Assembly (NCBI GenBank): GCA_030813035.1
Contig: JAUSTV010000006.1
Source: Bacillus_BA fengqiuensis
Lineage (GTDB): Bacteria > Bacillota > Bacilli > Bacillales > Bacillaceae_H
DNA length: 64,000 bases
Reading direction: 5' to 3' (one strand)
Part shown: in pieces, positions 42,384-51,969 of the stretch
Numbering within the stretch: the stretch's first letter is position 1
Layout: every line of letters starts with the position of its first letter
Notes under the pieces: model-generated
The model's input: the letters and a program-made list of their open reading frames with translations, nothing else
Database searches by the model: none
What the model was told of the DNA's origin: nothing
Translations under genes and position numbers: made by a program

Positions 42384-43046
42384 ATGGATGTAAAAGGATA
42401 TATTGCGGCAAGGGCGGCAAAGGAATTAAAGCATGGAGATATCGTCAATTTAGGTATTGGAATTCCTACGATGGTGGCTGATTACATTCCATCGGATGTG
42501 CAAGTTTTTTTACATTCGGAAAATGGGATTCTCGGAGTAGGGCCGACACCAGGTGAAGAACACATTGACCGAGACCTTGTCAATGCCGGAAAGCTGCCTG
42601 TCACAGTATTAGACGGCTCCTCCTTTTTTGACAGTGCTTCTTCTTTTGCGATGATTCGCGGAGGCCATGTGAGCGTTTCGATTCTCGGGGTGCTGCAAAT
42701 CGATGCCAAGGGGCGAATCGCGAACTGGGCTGTACCAGGAAAAAGTGTTCTTGGAGTAGGAGGAGCGATGGATTTATTGGAGGGCTCGAAGAAGGTAATC
42801 GTGACAACAATGCATACGACGAACAAGGGTGAGTCCAAAATCGTGAAAGAATTGACCTATCCGATCACGTCAGAAAGAGCAGTTGATTTAATTATTACCG
42901 ATTTAGCGGTATTTGCGGTGAAGGAAGAAGGGCTATACCTTACTGAACTGGCACCGGGGGTTTCTCTTGAGGAAGTTCAGCAGAAAACGGACGCGCCATT
43001 TTATATTGCTGAATCGTTCAATAAAAGCAATGGGGTGACAGCATAA
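42384..43046 (+). CDS. 3-oxoacid CoA-transferase subunit B (YodR-like)
   Basis: A 220-aa beta subunit. The catalytic Glu is in SENGILGVGP near residue 50, which forms the glutamyl-CoA thioester. The C-terminus has TELAPGVSLEEVQ, as in the family. GGGAGG lies in the end of subunit A. Its stop TAA shares one base with the ATG of the thiolase (TAATG), so translation is coupled. Confidence 0.92.
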   Translation: MDVKGYIAARAAKELKHGDIVNLGIGIPTMVADYIPSDVQVFLHSENGILGVGPTPGEEHIDRDLVNAGKLPVTVLDGSSFFDSASSFAMIRGGHVSVSILGVLQIDAKGRIANWAVPGKSVLGVGGAMDLLEGSKKVIVTTMHTTNKGESKIVKELTYPITSERAVDLIITDLAVFAVKEEGLYLTELAPGVSLEEVQQKTDAPFYIAESFNKSNGVTA

Positions 43047-44236
43047 TGGTCGTAATCGTGAATGCATTCCGGACCCCCATCGGAAAATACGGCGGGGCAC
43101 TGGCGGATACACTGCCCGAAGAGCTCGTATCCCTTCTAATGAAAAATAATCTTTCATCTTCCGGTCATGGAGCCCATATTGTGGATGAAGTGATCGTCGG
43201 CCAGACGAAACAAAGCGCACATGCCCCCAACATTGCGAGAGTCGCTTCATTAAAAGCCCAATTTCCGGAGACGATTTCCGCCTATACGGTCCATCGTCAA
43301 TGCGGTTCAGGCATGCAGGCGGTCGTAAACGGAGCAATGTCCATTTTAACGGGTCAAGCGGATGTCGTATTAGCGGGTGGAGTGGAAAGCATGTCACAGG
43401 CCCCCCATTATACGGTGGGCACAAGGTTTGGTCTAAAGATGGGTGATATGACGCTGTATGATTCCAATACAGAAAGTCAGCCGAAATCGCAGCCTGAAGA
43501 CATATACGGACATTTTACGATGGGGCAAACAGCTGAATGGCTGGCTGAAAAATATAATATTAGCCGTGGTGAGCAAGACGAATTTGCCTTCGCGAGTCAA
43601 CTGAAAACGCAACGCGCGATTGAACTAGGGCTGTTTGAAGATGAAATCATTCCGGTTGCGGTAAAAGAAGGAAAAAAAGGGATTAGACACTTTGCGGTCG
43701 ATGAACATCCAAGATTGACAGAGGTTGAAAAATTAGCGACTTTACGCCCTGTGTTCCAAGAAAACGGAACGGTCACAGCCGGAAACTCCTCCGGCAGAAA
43801 TGATGGGGCGTCGATGCTGCTGTTGATGTCCGAAGAAAAAGCGAAACAGCTTGGAGTCGTTCCGATGGCAAAGATTCGTTCCTTTGCCGCGACAGGTGTA
43901 TCGCCCAAAGAGATGGGAATAGGCCCGGTCCCCGCCTCTCAAATGGCGCTGAAAAAAGCCGGCCTTCATTTAGAAGATATCGATTTGATTGAATTGAATG
44001 AAGCGTTTGCGGCCCAAAGCCTTGCCTGCTTAAAAGAGTGGGGCATAAAAGGGGATAATGTGAACGTCAACGGAGGGGCGATTGCCTTAGGACATCCGCT
44101 CGGATGCTCGGGGGCAAGAATCATCACGACCTTATGTCACGAGCTTGAAAAACAAAAGCGGCAATACGGCCTTGCGACCATTTGTGTGGCGGGCGGATTA
44201 GGAATGGCGATGGTGGTGGAAAGATGGACGGAATAA
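43046..44236 (+). CDS. Thiolase (acetyl-CoA C-acyltransferase)
   Basis: A 396-aa thiolase II. Acylated Cys in RQCGSGMQAV near residue 91, His in GGAIALGHPLGCSGAR near 352 and the second Cys in CVAGGLGMAM near 382. It would split a 3-oxoacyl-CoA into acetyl-CoA and a shortened acyl-CoA. In this cluster that is probably 4-acetamidobutyryl-CoA. B. subtilis yod genes lack an embedded thiolase, so its presence here completes the route. Overlaps the next gene by 13 nt. Confidence 0.92.
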   Translation: MVVIVNAFRTPIGKYGGALADTLPEELVSLLMKNNLSSSGHGAHIVDEVIVGQTKQSAHAPNIARVASLKAQFPETISAYTVHRQCGSGMQAVVNGAMSILTGQADVVLAGGVESMSQAPHYTVGTRFGLKMGDMTLYDSNTESQPKSQPEDIYGHFTMGQTAEWLAEKYNISRGEQDEFAFASQLKTQRAIELGLFEDEIIPVAVKEGKKGIRHFAVDEHPRLTEVEKLATLRPVFQENGTVTAGNSSGRNDGASMLLLMSEEKAKQLGVVPMAKIRSFAATGVSPKEMGIGPVPASQMALKKAGLHLEDIDLIELNEAFAAQSLACLKEWGIKGDNVNVNGGAIALGHPLGCSGARIITTLCHELEKQKRQYGLATICVAGGLGMAMVVERWTE

Positions 44237-45609
44237 AAAAAGACTATGTGTTTCATCGTGATCTCAAGAAAGAGTACCCGATTATCACACATGGTGAAGG
44301 GGTTTACCTCATCGATGAGGGCGGAAAAAAATATTTGGATGCCTGTTCCGGGGCCGTTGCAGCGAATTTAGGCCATGGGATTGCCTCAATCGGAGAAGCG
44401 ATGGCAGAACAAGCCAAAAAAGCGGCTTTTGTCCATACGATGCGTTTTGAAACGAAAGCCCTTCATGAGCTGGCTGAAAAAATCGGAGAAATAGCTCCAG
44501 AGCGCTTAAATAAAGTATATTTTACAACTGGAGGTTCAGAAGCCAATGAAAGTGCCTTAAAGCTGGCAAGGCAATATCATAGAGATGGCGGAAAACCACA
44601 GAAACACCTTGTCATCGGACGCTGGCAATCTTATCACGGCAACACGATCGGTTCTTTATCGGCTGGTGGAGATGTCAAGAGGAGGCATGTATATACTCCT
44701 AATCTCTTAAACTATGCTCATGTGTATTCGCCTTACTGCCATCGATGTCCGTATAATCGCCAAAAAGATGATTGCCTGGCTAAGCAAAACTGGACGTGTG
44801 TGACGGATATTGAACGACTCATTTTAGAGCTTGGACCTGAGAACGTGTCGGCATTTATTGCCGAGGCGATTGTCGGAAGCCAGCAAGGCGCGGTACCGCC
44901 GCCGCCCGGGTATTTCGAAAAGGTGCGCGAGTTATGTGACCGCTACGATATCGTCTTGATCATCGATGAAGTCATGACAGGATTTGGCCGTACCGGGACG
45001 AATTTTGCGACCGAACAGATTGGAATCGAAGCCGATATCATCACGTTCGGAAAAGGGGTTTCCGCTGGATATGCTCCGCTTGCCGGAATGATCGTCCATG
45101 ATCGATTGATTGATGGGCTCATTCAAAACAGCGATGGAAAATTCGTTCACGGCTACACATACAGCGGCCATCCTGTTGCTGTCGCAGCTGGTCTTGCTGC
45201 ATTGGATGTGTATGAGCGTGAGCGGGTGCTTGAAAATGTAAAAGAACAAGGCGGCTACTTGTTCGATCAGCTTTTAGAGCTGAAGAAAAAACATTCTTAT
45301 ATATCCGATGTTCGGGGAAGAGGGCTTTTAATCGGAATAGAGCTTGTGAAGGATTATGACCACGACGAGCTGTTTGATTCATCTGAAAAAGCTGCCGACA
45401 CGTTGAATGCTATTGCGATGGAGCTGGGGGCGGTCTTTTATCCGGGTACCGGCTCAATCGATGGAACAAAAGGAGAACATCTCATCATCAGTCCTCCTTT
45501 AACGGTCACAAAAACGGAAATAGATGAGATTGTGAGAATATTAGACGAATCGTTGATCTTATTTGCAGGTCGCTTAAGAAAGGATGAGACATATGAAATT
45601 ACAAAATAA
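44224..45609 (+). CDS. Class III aminotransferase (YodT-like)
   Basis: A 461-aa PLP enzyme. IIDEVMTGFGRTG holds the Asp that contacts the pyridine N, and the Schiff-base Lys is in TFGKGVSAGYAPLAG. It resembles YodT of the B. subtilis kamA operon and other omega/beta-amino acid aminotransferases. Likely removes the 3-amino group of (acetyl-)beta-lysine. Extra Cys (SPYCHRCPYNRQKDDCLAKQ) form a possible metal site. ATG 44224 follows GGTGG within the thiolase end. Confidence 0.88.
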   Translation: MDGIKKDYVFHRDLKKEYPIITHGEGVYLIDEGGKKYLDACSGAVAANLGHGIASIGEAMAEQAKKAAFVHTMRFETKALHELAEKIGEIAPERLNKVYFTTGGSEANESALKLARQYHRDGGKPQKHLVIGRWQSYHGNTIGSLSAGGDVKRRHVYTPNLLNYAHVYSPYCHRCPYNRQKDDCLAKQNWTCVTDIERLILELGPENVSAFIAEAIVGSQQGAVPPPPGYFEKVRELCDRYDIVLIIDEVMTGFGRTGTNFATEQIGIEADIITFGKGVSAGYAPLAGMIVHDRLIDGLIQNSDGKFVHGYTYSGHPVAVAAGLAALDVYERERVLENVKEQGGYLFDQLLELKKKHSYISDVRGRGLLIGIELVKDYDHDELFDSSEKAADTLNAIAMELGAVFYPGTGSIDGTKGEHLIISPPLTVTKTEIDEIVRILDESLILFAGRLRKDETYEITK

Positions 45610-46888
45610 AACAGAAGAAATTCAAGAAAAAGCACGTAAGCATTTATCGCCGGTCATGACAAGAGTGACAGAACTTGTAATCGACAAAGCACATGGCGCC
45701 AAATTTTGGACGACAGACGGCAGTGAATACATCGACTTCGTTTCAGGAGTGGCTGTTAATGCGGTAGGCCATACGAACGCAAAAATGGTTGAAGCGATTA
45801 AAAAGCAAGCAGAAAACTTGATCCATCTTGGATTGAACTACGGATATTATGAAACGGCAGCGAATTTGGCTGAAAAGCTTGCGCACATTACACCGGAAAA
45901 TTTGGATACGGTCTTTTTCTCCAACTCAGGTGCTGAAGCGATTGACGGTGCATTGAAATTAGCGAAAGCGGCTACAGGCAGACCGGCGATCATCGCGTTT
46001 GAAGGATCGTTCCATGGACGCACATTGGGAGCAACGGCCATTACGGCATCAAGCTCGAAATACCGCCGTTATTATGAACCGATTTTAGGCGAAGTGCACC
46101 ATGTTCCATATCCGTACCCGAGCCAATTGAAAAACATTAAAGAAGATGAAGTGGAAGAGTATTGTTTAAACCAGCTGCAAAAATTGTTTGATTTACGAGT
46201 GGACCCTTCCCGTGTCGCAGCGATCATCATTGAACCGGTCATGGGTGAAGGCGGCTATTATCCGGCACCGCCAAGCTTTTTGCAGGCGTTAAGAAAAATT
46301 ACAGAAGAACACGGCATCCTGCTTATTTTCGATGAAGTACAAACAGGGTTTGGCCGTACGGGTAAAATGTTCGCAGCAGAGCATGCGAATGTGACGCCAG
46401 ATATTTTAGTGTTGGCAAAGGCGCTTTCCGGAGGGATGCCTCTTGGGGCCATCGTGGCAAGCCGAGAGCTCCATGAAAAATGGCCGACAGCAGGCCACGG
46501 CTCCACATTTGGCGGTAATCCGATTTCTTGTGCAGCTGCCTTGGCGAATATTGAAGTCATTGAAGAAGAAAAATTGGTCGAACGAAGCGCCAAACTTGGT
46601 GCGGAAATTGTCGGCCGACTTCAAAAATCAGTCGGATATTTACCAGGCATTGTGGAAGTGCGCGGAGTAGGAATGATGATCGGAATCGAATTTGATCAGC
46701 AATCTGCTGCTTCACTCGTACCGAAAATTAAAGCGAAAGCATTAGAACGAGGCTTGCTTATCATGAACTGTGGTGTAAGCGGTCAAACGATTCGACTAAT
46801 GCTGCCGCTGAATATTCAAGAAGATGTGCTGGATAAAGGATTGACGATTTTAGAAGATGTAATGTCAGAAGTGATTTCAGGGAACTAA
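45593..46888 (+). CDS. gabT: 4-aminobutyrate aminotransferase
   Basis: A 431-aa class III aminotransferase. FDEVQTGFGRTG and the Lys in LAKALSGGMPLGAI mark the PLP site; EGSFHGRTLG is also present. It converts GABA and 2-oxoglutarate to succinate semialdehyde and glutamate. gabD follows 41 nt downstream, which supports GABA rather than another omega-amino acid, although 5-aminovalerate is possible. Start 45593 has AAAGG 9 nt upstream and overlaps the previous gene. Confidence 0.88.
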   Translation: MKLQNKTEEIQEKARKHLSPVMTRVTELVIDKAHGAKFWTTDGSEYIDFVSGVAVNAVGHTNAKMVEAIKKQAENLIHLGLNYGYYETAANLAEKLAHITPENLDTVFFSNSGAEAIDGALKLAKAATGRPAIIAFEGSFHGRTLGATAITASSSKYRRYYEPILGEVHHVPYPYPSQLKNIKEDEVEEYCLNQLQKLFDLRVDPSRVAAIIIEPVMGEGGYYPAPPSFLQALRKITEEHGILLIFDEVQTGFGRTGKMFAAEHANVTPDILVLAKALSGGMPLGAIVASRELHEKWPTAGHGSTFGGNPISCAAALANIEVIEEEKLVERSAKLGAEIVGRLQKSVGYLPGIVEVRGVGMMIGIEFDQQSAASLVPKIKAKALERGLLIMNCGVSGQTIRLMLPLNIQEDVLDKGLTILEDVMSEVISGN

Positions 46889-46929
46889 ATAATGTTTCTC
46901 TGAAATATGAGGAAAAGGAGGCAGCATTT

Positions 46930-48390
46930 ATGTCTAATCAAATCAAAACGGAGATTCTCCAGGGAGATCTTTATATAAATGGAAAATGGGTAAGCGACCC
47001 GAATCAGTCTTACTTTGAAAGTTTAAACCCGGCGACAGGGGAACTGGTCGGCACGTGCGCATCCGCCACAGAGGAACAGGTGAACGAAGCGGTGGAAAGA
47101 GCGGATGAAGCGTATGCAAAATGGAAAAACACGCCGATTCCAGAGCGTGCGGCTTATTTAACAAAAGCGGGCCAATTGTTTGAAAAACGTAAAGAAGAGC
47201 TTGCCCGTGTCATGACGATGGAAATGGGCAAAGTGCTGGCAGAGTCGCTGGGTGAAGTCGGAGTCGTCAGCGCAACTGCTCAATACATGGCAGGAGAAGG
47301 ACGACGCCTTTTCGGAGAAACCGTTCCTGCCGGTTTCCCGAATCGAAACGTAAGAATGATGCGCGAGCCGCTTGGGGTGGTAGCGTGTATTACACCTTGG
47401 AACTTTCCGGTGGCGCTTGCTTCTTATAAAATCTTTTCGGCACTGATTGCCGGTAATACTGTTGTATGGAAACCGGCTTCGGAAGTCGCGTTATCGGCAA
47501 AAATCTTCATGGAAGTACTCGATGAAGCCGGATTGCCGGCGGGGGTCGTAAACTTAATAACCGGTTCAGGAAGAACGGTCGGGCAAACCCTTGCCGAGCA
47601 TCCAGATGTGAAGGTCATTTCGTTTACCGGTTCAACGGAAGTCGGGCAAACACTTGCTGAAATGAGCAGCAAAACGCTAAAACGCATTTCACTGGAATTG
47701 GGCGGGAAAAATGCTGTCATTGTGTTGAAAGATGCGGACTTGGATAAAGCGGCTGACGGAATCGTGAAATCAGCGTTTACGACAACGGGGCAGCGCTGTA
47801 CAGCAGCAAGCCGTGTTATCGTTGAGCGTCCAGTCAAGGAGCGCCTCATTCAAAAAGTCGTCCAATTAACGAAGGCTATGAAAATAGGAAACGGTCTCGA
47901 AGAAGGGAGCCAAGTCGGTCCTCTTGTGAATGAAGATCAGCTTCATACTGTAGAGAAATATGTAGAAACAGCGATTGCGGAAGGCGGAAAAGTGGTGTCA
48001 GGCGGTCAACGTGTCAAAGAATTAGGCGGCTATTATTATGAGCCTACCATCATTGAAAACGTGAAATGTCATGATACGATTGCACAGGAAGAAATATTCG
48101 GGCCGGTCCTCGCCTTTATTGAAATAGATTCATATGAAGAAGCGATGGAAGTCAATAATGGAACGATTTACGGATTATCCACTTCCATTTATACAGAGAG
48201 CCTTCATTATGCCAACCGCGCTGCGGCAGAAGCGGTGAGCGGGCTTGTCTATATCAATAACGGAACGTCCAATGCCGAGATGGGCGTCGCGTTCGGCGGC
48301 ATGAAAATGTCAGGAAACGGCCACCGCGAAGTGTCTCACCACGCATTTGATGTCATGACAGAGTGGAAGTCGATTTATACGAACTATTAA
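46930..48390 (+). CDS. gabD: Succinate-semialdehyde dehydrogenase
   Basis: A 486-aa aldehyde dehydrogenase that oxidises succinate semialdehyde to succinate with NAD(P). The fold motifs CITPWNFPVAL, SFTGSTEVGQ, ELGGKNAVIV (general-base Glu) and GQRCTAASRV (catalytic Cys near 288) are all intact. AAGGAGG with 8 nt spacing precedes the ATG. Next to gabT it closes the route to the citric acid cycle. Related aldehyde substrates cannot be excluded. Confidence 0.9.
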   Translation: MSNQIKTEILQGDLYINGKWVSDPNQSYFESLNPATGELVGTCASATEEQVNEAVERADEAYAKWKNTPIPERAAYLTKAGQLFEKRKEELARVMTMEMGKVLAESLGEVGVVSATAQYMAGEGRRLFGETVPAGFPNRNVRMMREPLGVVACITPWNFPVALASYKIFSALIAGNTVVWKPASEVALSAKIFMEVLDEAGLPAGVVNLITGSGRTVGQTLAEHPDVKVISFTGSTEVGQTLAEMSSKTLKRISLELGGKNAVIVLKDADLDKAADGIVKSAFTTTGQRCTAASRVIVERPVKERLIQKVVQLTKAMKIGNGLEEGSQVGPLVNEDQLHTVEKYVETAIAEGGKVVSGGQRVKELGGYYYEPTIIENVKCHDTIAQEEIFGPVLAFIEIDSYEEAMEVNNGTIYGLSTSIYTESLHYANRAAAEAVSGLVYINNGTSNAEMGVAFGGMKMSGNGHREVSHHAFDVMTEWKSIYTNY

Positions 48391-48410
48391 TGAAGGATCG
48401 GTTACACAAA

Positions 48411-48466
48411 GTGTGTGTTCAAAAAGGGACGCCAAGCTCAAGGAAGCCGCCCTTTTTGAACACTCT
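48411..48466 (+). terminator. Hairpin within the cluster, between gabD and the M81 gene
   Basis: GTGTTCAAAAAGGG and CCCTTTTTGAACAC (48415-48428, 48450-48463) are exact complements. No T-run follows, so it is more likely an mRNA processing or stabilising element, and it resembles the second hairpin of the dispersed element at 26276 and 39716. Confidence 0.6.
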
Positions 48467-48484
48467 CATAAAGGGGGGGAGAAT

Positions 48485-50005
48485 ATGGGAAAACATCGAG
48501 TCGGCATTGCATTCTTTTACCACGAATCCCATAGCTTCAGTCCGATGAAAACGGAAATCGAACAGTTTCGAAATGAAGGCTTTTTCATCGGCGATGAGAT
48601 TTATGATGCCTATACAGGGACGAAAACGGAAGTGGGCGGATTTTTAGATGTGTTGAGGCAGGAAGAAGATGTAGAAATTGTACCGCTCCTTTGTGCCGCT
48701 GCCATTCCGTCGGGTGTCGTATCCACGGAAGCATACGCCATCATAGAAGAGCAAATGCTGGAATCCATCAGGGGAGCGGGGAAGCTGGACGGTTTATTGA
48801 TCGCTCTTCACGGTGCGATGGTCGCCGAACATCTCTTTGATCCTGAGGAGCATTTACTAGGAAAAATTCGCGGGCTCATCGGGCCGGATGTCCCGATTGC
48901 GACCACTTTGGATATGCACGCGAATTTAAGTGAAAAAATGATTGACTACACACCGCTGCACTTCGGATTCAAAACATATCCACATGTAGATATGTATGAG
49001 CAGGGCGTTCATGCGGCAACCGCTTTATTGAAAGTGTTAAAGGAAGGTGTGATCTATTACGCTTCTTTTGAAAAATTGCCGATGATGCCGCCTTCCATCA
49101 ACATGAGAACGGCAGAAGGGCCGATGTGTAAAATGATAGAGTGGGCGAAACAAGCCGAAGGGGAAGATGGAATTTGGAATGTGTCCGTCTTCGGAGGGTT
49201 TCCTTACTCGGACATTCCGATGGTCGGGGCGAGCGTGCTTGTGGTTGCGCTTGACCCGGAAAAAGGCGAAGAAACGGCCCGGAAGATGGCATCCTTATTT
49301 TGGAGTGTGCGGGAAGAGTTCGTGATGGATTTGCCGAATGTGAAAGAAGGATTAGCGTTAGCTTTGTCGATTGAAGATGATAAGCCAGTCGTGCTGGCCG
49401 ACATCTCGGATAATCCGTTAAGCTGCGGCAGCGGGGATACAACAGAACTGCTGCGGGAGATGGTGAGCATGAACATTCCGAACTCACTGTTTGGCGGGCT
49501 TTACGATCCGGATTCGATTGAAGCCTGCCATCAAGCGGGGGTCGGAAACAAGGTTTCGTTGTCCCTTGGAGGAAAAATATCGCCTGAGTTCGGGGAGCCG
49601 GTTCATGTCGAAGCGACGGTCGTAGCCCTGTCAGATGGGGTATTTTACAACTCCGGGCCGTTCAATCAGCATTTGCGGGTTGATCTGAAGGGTGCCGCAC
49701 ATATTCGTGTCGATGAAATGGATGTTTTGCTTATCGGGAGGCCGATGTCAGCGAACGATCCGGAAATGTTTCGTCATATCGGGCTGGAGCCATCGACGAA
49801 AAGAATTCTCGGACTAAAGGCGAAAAATCATTTTCGGGCAGCGTTTGAACCGATTGTCGGACGTATCATTTATGTGGATGCTCCCGGTGTAGCGTCAAAT
49901 CGTTTAACGACGTTTACATATCATCACATTCCGACGCCAATATGGCCGTTAGATGACATTGACTACAAGATACAACAGGGGAGGAAAGAAAAATGGAAAC
50001 AGTGA
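48485..50005 (+). CDS. M81-family metallopeptidase (MlrC-like)
   Basis: A 506-aa zinc hydrolase: an N-terminal DUF1485-type domain with the metal motif TTLDMHAN near residue 140 and YPHVDMYE near 168, then an MlrC C-terminal domain. The family is named from the microcystin-degrading MlrC; most members have no known substrate. In the B. subtilis operon a deacetylase-like gene (yodQ) is found in the kamA operon; here this enzyme may take that role, removing acetyl from 4-acetamidobutyrate. That is inference. ATG 48485 has AAAGGGGGGAG upstream. Confidence 0.85.
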   Translation: MGKHRVGIAFFYHESHSFSPMKTEIEQFRNEGFFIGDEIYDAYTGTKTEVGGFLDVLRQEEDVEIVPLLCAAAIPSGVVSTEAYAIIEEQMLESIRGAGKLDGLLIALHGAMVAEHLFDPEEHLLGKIRGLIGPDVPIATTLDMHANLSEKMIDYTPLHFGFKTYPHVDMYEQGVHAATALLKVLKEGVIYYASFEKLPMMPPSINMRTAEGPMCKMIEWAKQAEGEDGIWNVSVFGGFPYSDIPMVGASVLVVALDPEKGEETARKMASLFWSVREEFVMDLPNVKEGLALALSIEDDKPVVLADISDNPLSCGSGDTTELLREMVSMNIPNSLFGGLYDPDSIEACHQAGVGNKVSLSLGGKISPEFGEPVHVEATVVALSDGVFYNSGPFNQHLRVDLKGAAHIRVDEMDVLLIGRPMSANDPEMFRHIGLEPSTKRILGLKAKNHFRAAFEPIVGRIIYVDAPGVASNRLTTFTYHHIPTPIWPLDDIDYKIQQGRKEKWKQ

Positions 50006-50472
50006 ACAAATCTTACTATGTCGAAGTACCGGCTTCATTGAGTCCAGAACAGCAAGAAATGATGATAGAACTTGAAAAAGACGCCTTTCCAGGAATAGGA
50101 GCGATTGATGAGCAGACACTTGTTCCGCTGGTACGATACGGTAAAATTATCCAATATCGGCAGGAAAATGATCCAAGGCCAATTGCTATTTGTGAATTAA
50201 TGAGAGATTATCATGACATTCACAAAGCCTATATTTTTGGATATTATGTCCGCTCAGATCAGCAAGGTAAGGGAATAGGAAAATTATTCCTCGACGAAAT
50301 CTTTCCTATTTTAAAGAAGGATGGATTTAAGAAAGTTTGTCTGACAGTCAGTACAAAAAATGCTGCAGCAGTCAAGTTATATGAAAAAGTTGGATTTACG
50401 GTGAAAGGTACAAGAGCCAATGAATTTGGCCCGGGAGAAGATCGCTATTATATGGAGTGCTCCATTGTGTAA
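49993..50472 (+). CDS. GNAT acetyltransferase, candidate beta-lysine N-acetyltransferase
   Basis: A 159-aa GNAT protein. The acetyl-CoA loop is SDQQGKGIGKLF near residue 90, and NAAAVKLYEKVGF follows. It overlaps the M81 gene by 13 nt and precedes kamA. In B. subtilis and methanogens kamA/ablA pairs with YodP/AblB, which acetylates beta-lysine at N6. Those are longer (about 270 aa), so this shorter enzyme may be a replacement. GGGGAGG with 8 nt spacing. Confidence 0.75.
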   Translation: METVNKSYYVEVPASLSPEQQEMMIELEKDAFPGIGAIDEQTLVPLVRYGKIIQYRQENDPRPIAICELMRDYHDIHKAYIFGYYVRSDQQGKGIGKLFLDEIFPILKKDGFKKVCLTVSTKNAAAVKLYEKVGFTVKGTRANEFGPGEDRYYMECSIV

Positions 50473-50559
50473 TGGGGTGTTGTCATAGAGGAGTTTCAAT
50501 AAGGGAGAAATGATGTAAAACAATCAACCAAAAATAAGAACATTTTGGAGGGGTATATG

Positions 50560-51969
50560 ATGAGAAACAATTTATACAAACCGCAAAGACATTGGAAAGA
50601 GATCGAACTTTGGAAGGATGTAACGGAAGAGCAGTGGAATGACTGGGTTTGGCAGTTGACGAACACGATCAAAAGTCTGGAAGATTTAAAGCAAGTGGTC
50701 AACTTAACACCGGAAGAAGAAGAAGGCGTTAAGATTTCAACGAAAACAATCCCGTTAAATATTACGCCGTATTATGCATGGCTAATGGATGCGGACGATG
50801 CAAGATGTCCGGTTCGCATGCAGTCTGTACCGATTTCACAAGAGCTGCATAAAACAAGATACGATTTAGAGGATCCACTTCATGAAGATGAAGATTCACC
50901 GGTACCTGGTTTAACGCATCGTTACCCGGACCGCGTCTTATTCCTTGTTACAAACCAATGCTCAATGTACTGCCGCTACTGTACAAGAAGACGTTTCTCC
51001 GGTCAAATCGGAATGGGGGTACCGAAGAAGCAGCTGGATACGGCAATCAATTATATCGCTTCTAATCCGCAAATTCGCGACGTCTTAATTTCCGGAGGGG
51101 ACGGTCTCCTTATTAATGACAATATTTTAGAATATATTTTGAAGAATTTGCGTGAAATTCCGCATGTGGAAATTATCCGCATCGGTACGAGAGCGCCTGT
51201 CGTGTTCCCGCAGCGCATTACAGAGAACCTTTGCAACATCTTGAAAAAATATCATCCAGTTTGGTTGAACACACATTTCAACACATCAATCGAAATTACG
51301 GAAGAATCAAAACGTGCGTGTGAAATGTTGGCAAATGCGGGCGTACCGGTTGGTAACCAGGCTGTTATTTTAGCGGGTATCAATGACAGTGTGCCGATCA
51401 TGAAACAGCTTATGCACGATCTTGTGAAAATTCGCGTTCGTCCATATTACATTTACCAGTGTGATTTATCGGAAGGGATTGGTCATTTCCGTGCACCAAT
51501 TTCCAAAGGATTGGAAATTATGGAAGGGCTTCGCGGCCATACATCCGGCTATGCTGTGCCGACATTCATTGTCGATGCTCCTGGAGGAGGCGGTAAAATT
51601 CCATTACAGCCGAACTATATCATCTCTCAAAGTTCCAACAAAGTTGTATTGCGTAACTTTGAAGGTGTCATTACCTCTTATCCGGAGCCGCAAAATTATC
51701 AGGCTGGCAGTGCAGAGGATTACTATAAAAAGGTTTATCCTGAAGTGTTTGAAAAGTTTGAAAGTAACGGTGTACTGTCCATTATTGACGATACGAAATT
51801 CAACCTTACTCCAGAAGGCTTAAAGCGCTTAGATCGCCGTAAAACGTATCATCAAAATCCGGAGCACAGTTCTTTAAAGGATAAGCGTGACAAACGCGAT
51901 GAACTGAAAGAGAAAAAATTCCAATCACAAATGAGCAAATACGAAACGGCAGGAGCGAAGGAGGAATAA
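50560..51969 (+). CDS. kamA: Lysine 2,3-aminomutase
   Basis: A 469-aa radical SAM enzyme turning L-lysine into L-beta-lysine. The [4Fe-4S] motif CSMYCRYC is near residue 133 and the PLP Lys is in DAPGGGGKIPL near 345. A charged C-terminal helix follows. ATG 50560 lies 6 nt after GGAGGGG; ATG 50557 is too close. The stop TAA overlaps the ATG of yokU by one base. In Bacillus kamA is known as yodO, sits with CoA-transferase genes and is late-sporulation controlled. Confidence 0.97.
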   Translation: MRNNLYKPQRHWKEIELWKDVTEEQWNDWVWQLTNTIKSLEDLKQVVNLTPEEEEGVKISTKTIPLNITPYYAWLMDADDARCPVRMQSVPISQELHKTRYDLEDPLHEDEDSPVPGLTHRYPDRVLFLVTNQCSMYCRYCTRRRFSGQIGMGVPKKQLDTAINYIASNPQIRDVLISGGDGLLINDNILEYILKNLREIPHVEIIRIGTRAPVVFPQRITENLCNILKKYHPVWLNTHFNTSIEITEESKRACEMLANAGVPVGNQAVILAGINDSVPIMKQLMHDLVKIRVRPYYIYQCDLSEGIGHFRAPISKGLEIMEGLRGHTSGYAVPTFIVDAPGGGGKIPLQPNYIISQSSNKVVLRNFEGVITSYPEPQNYQAGSAEDYYKKVYPEVFEKFESNGVLSIIDDTKFNLTPEGLKRLDRRKTYHQNPEHSSLKDKRDKRDELKEKKFQSQMSKYETAGAKEE

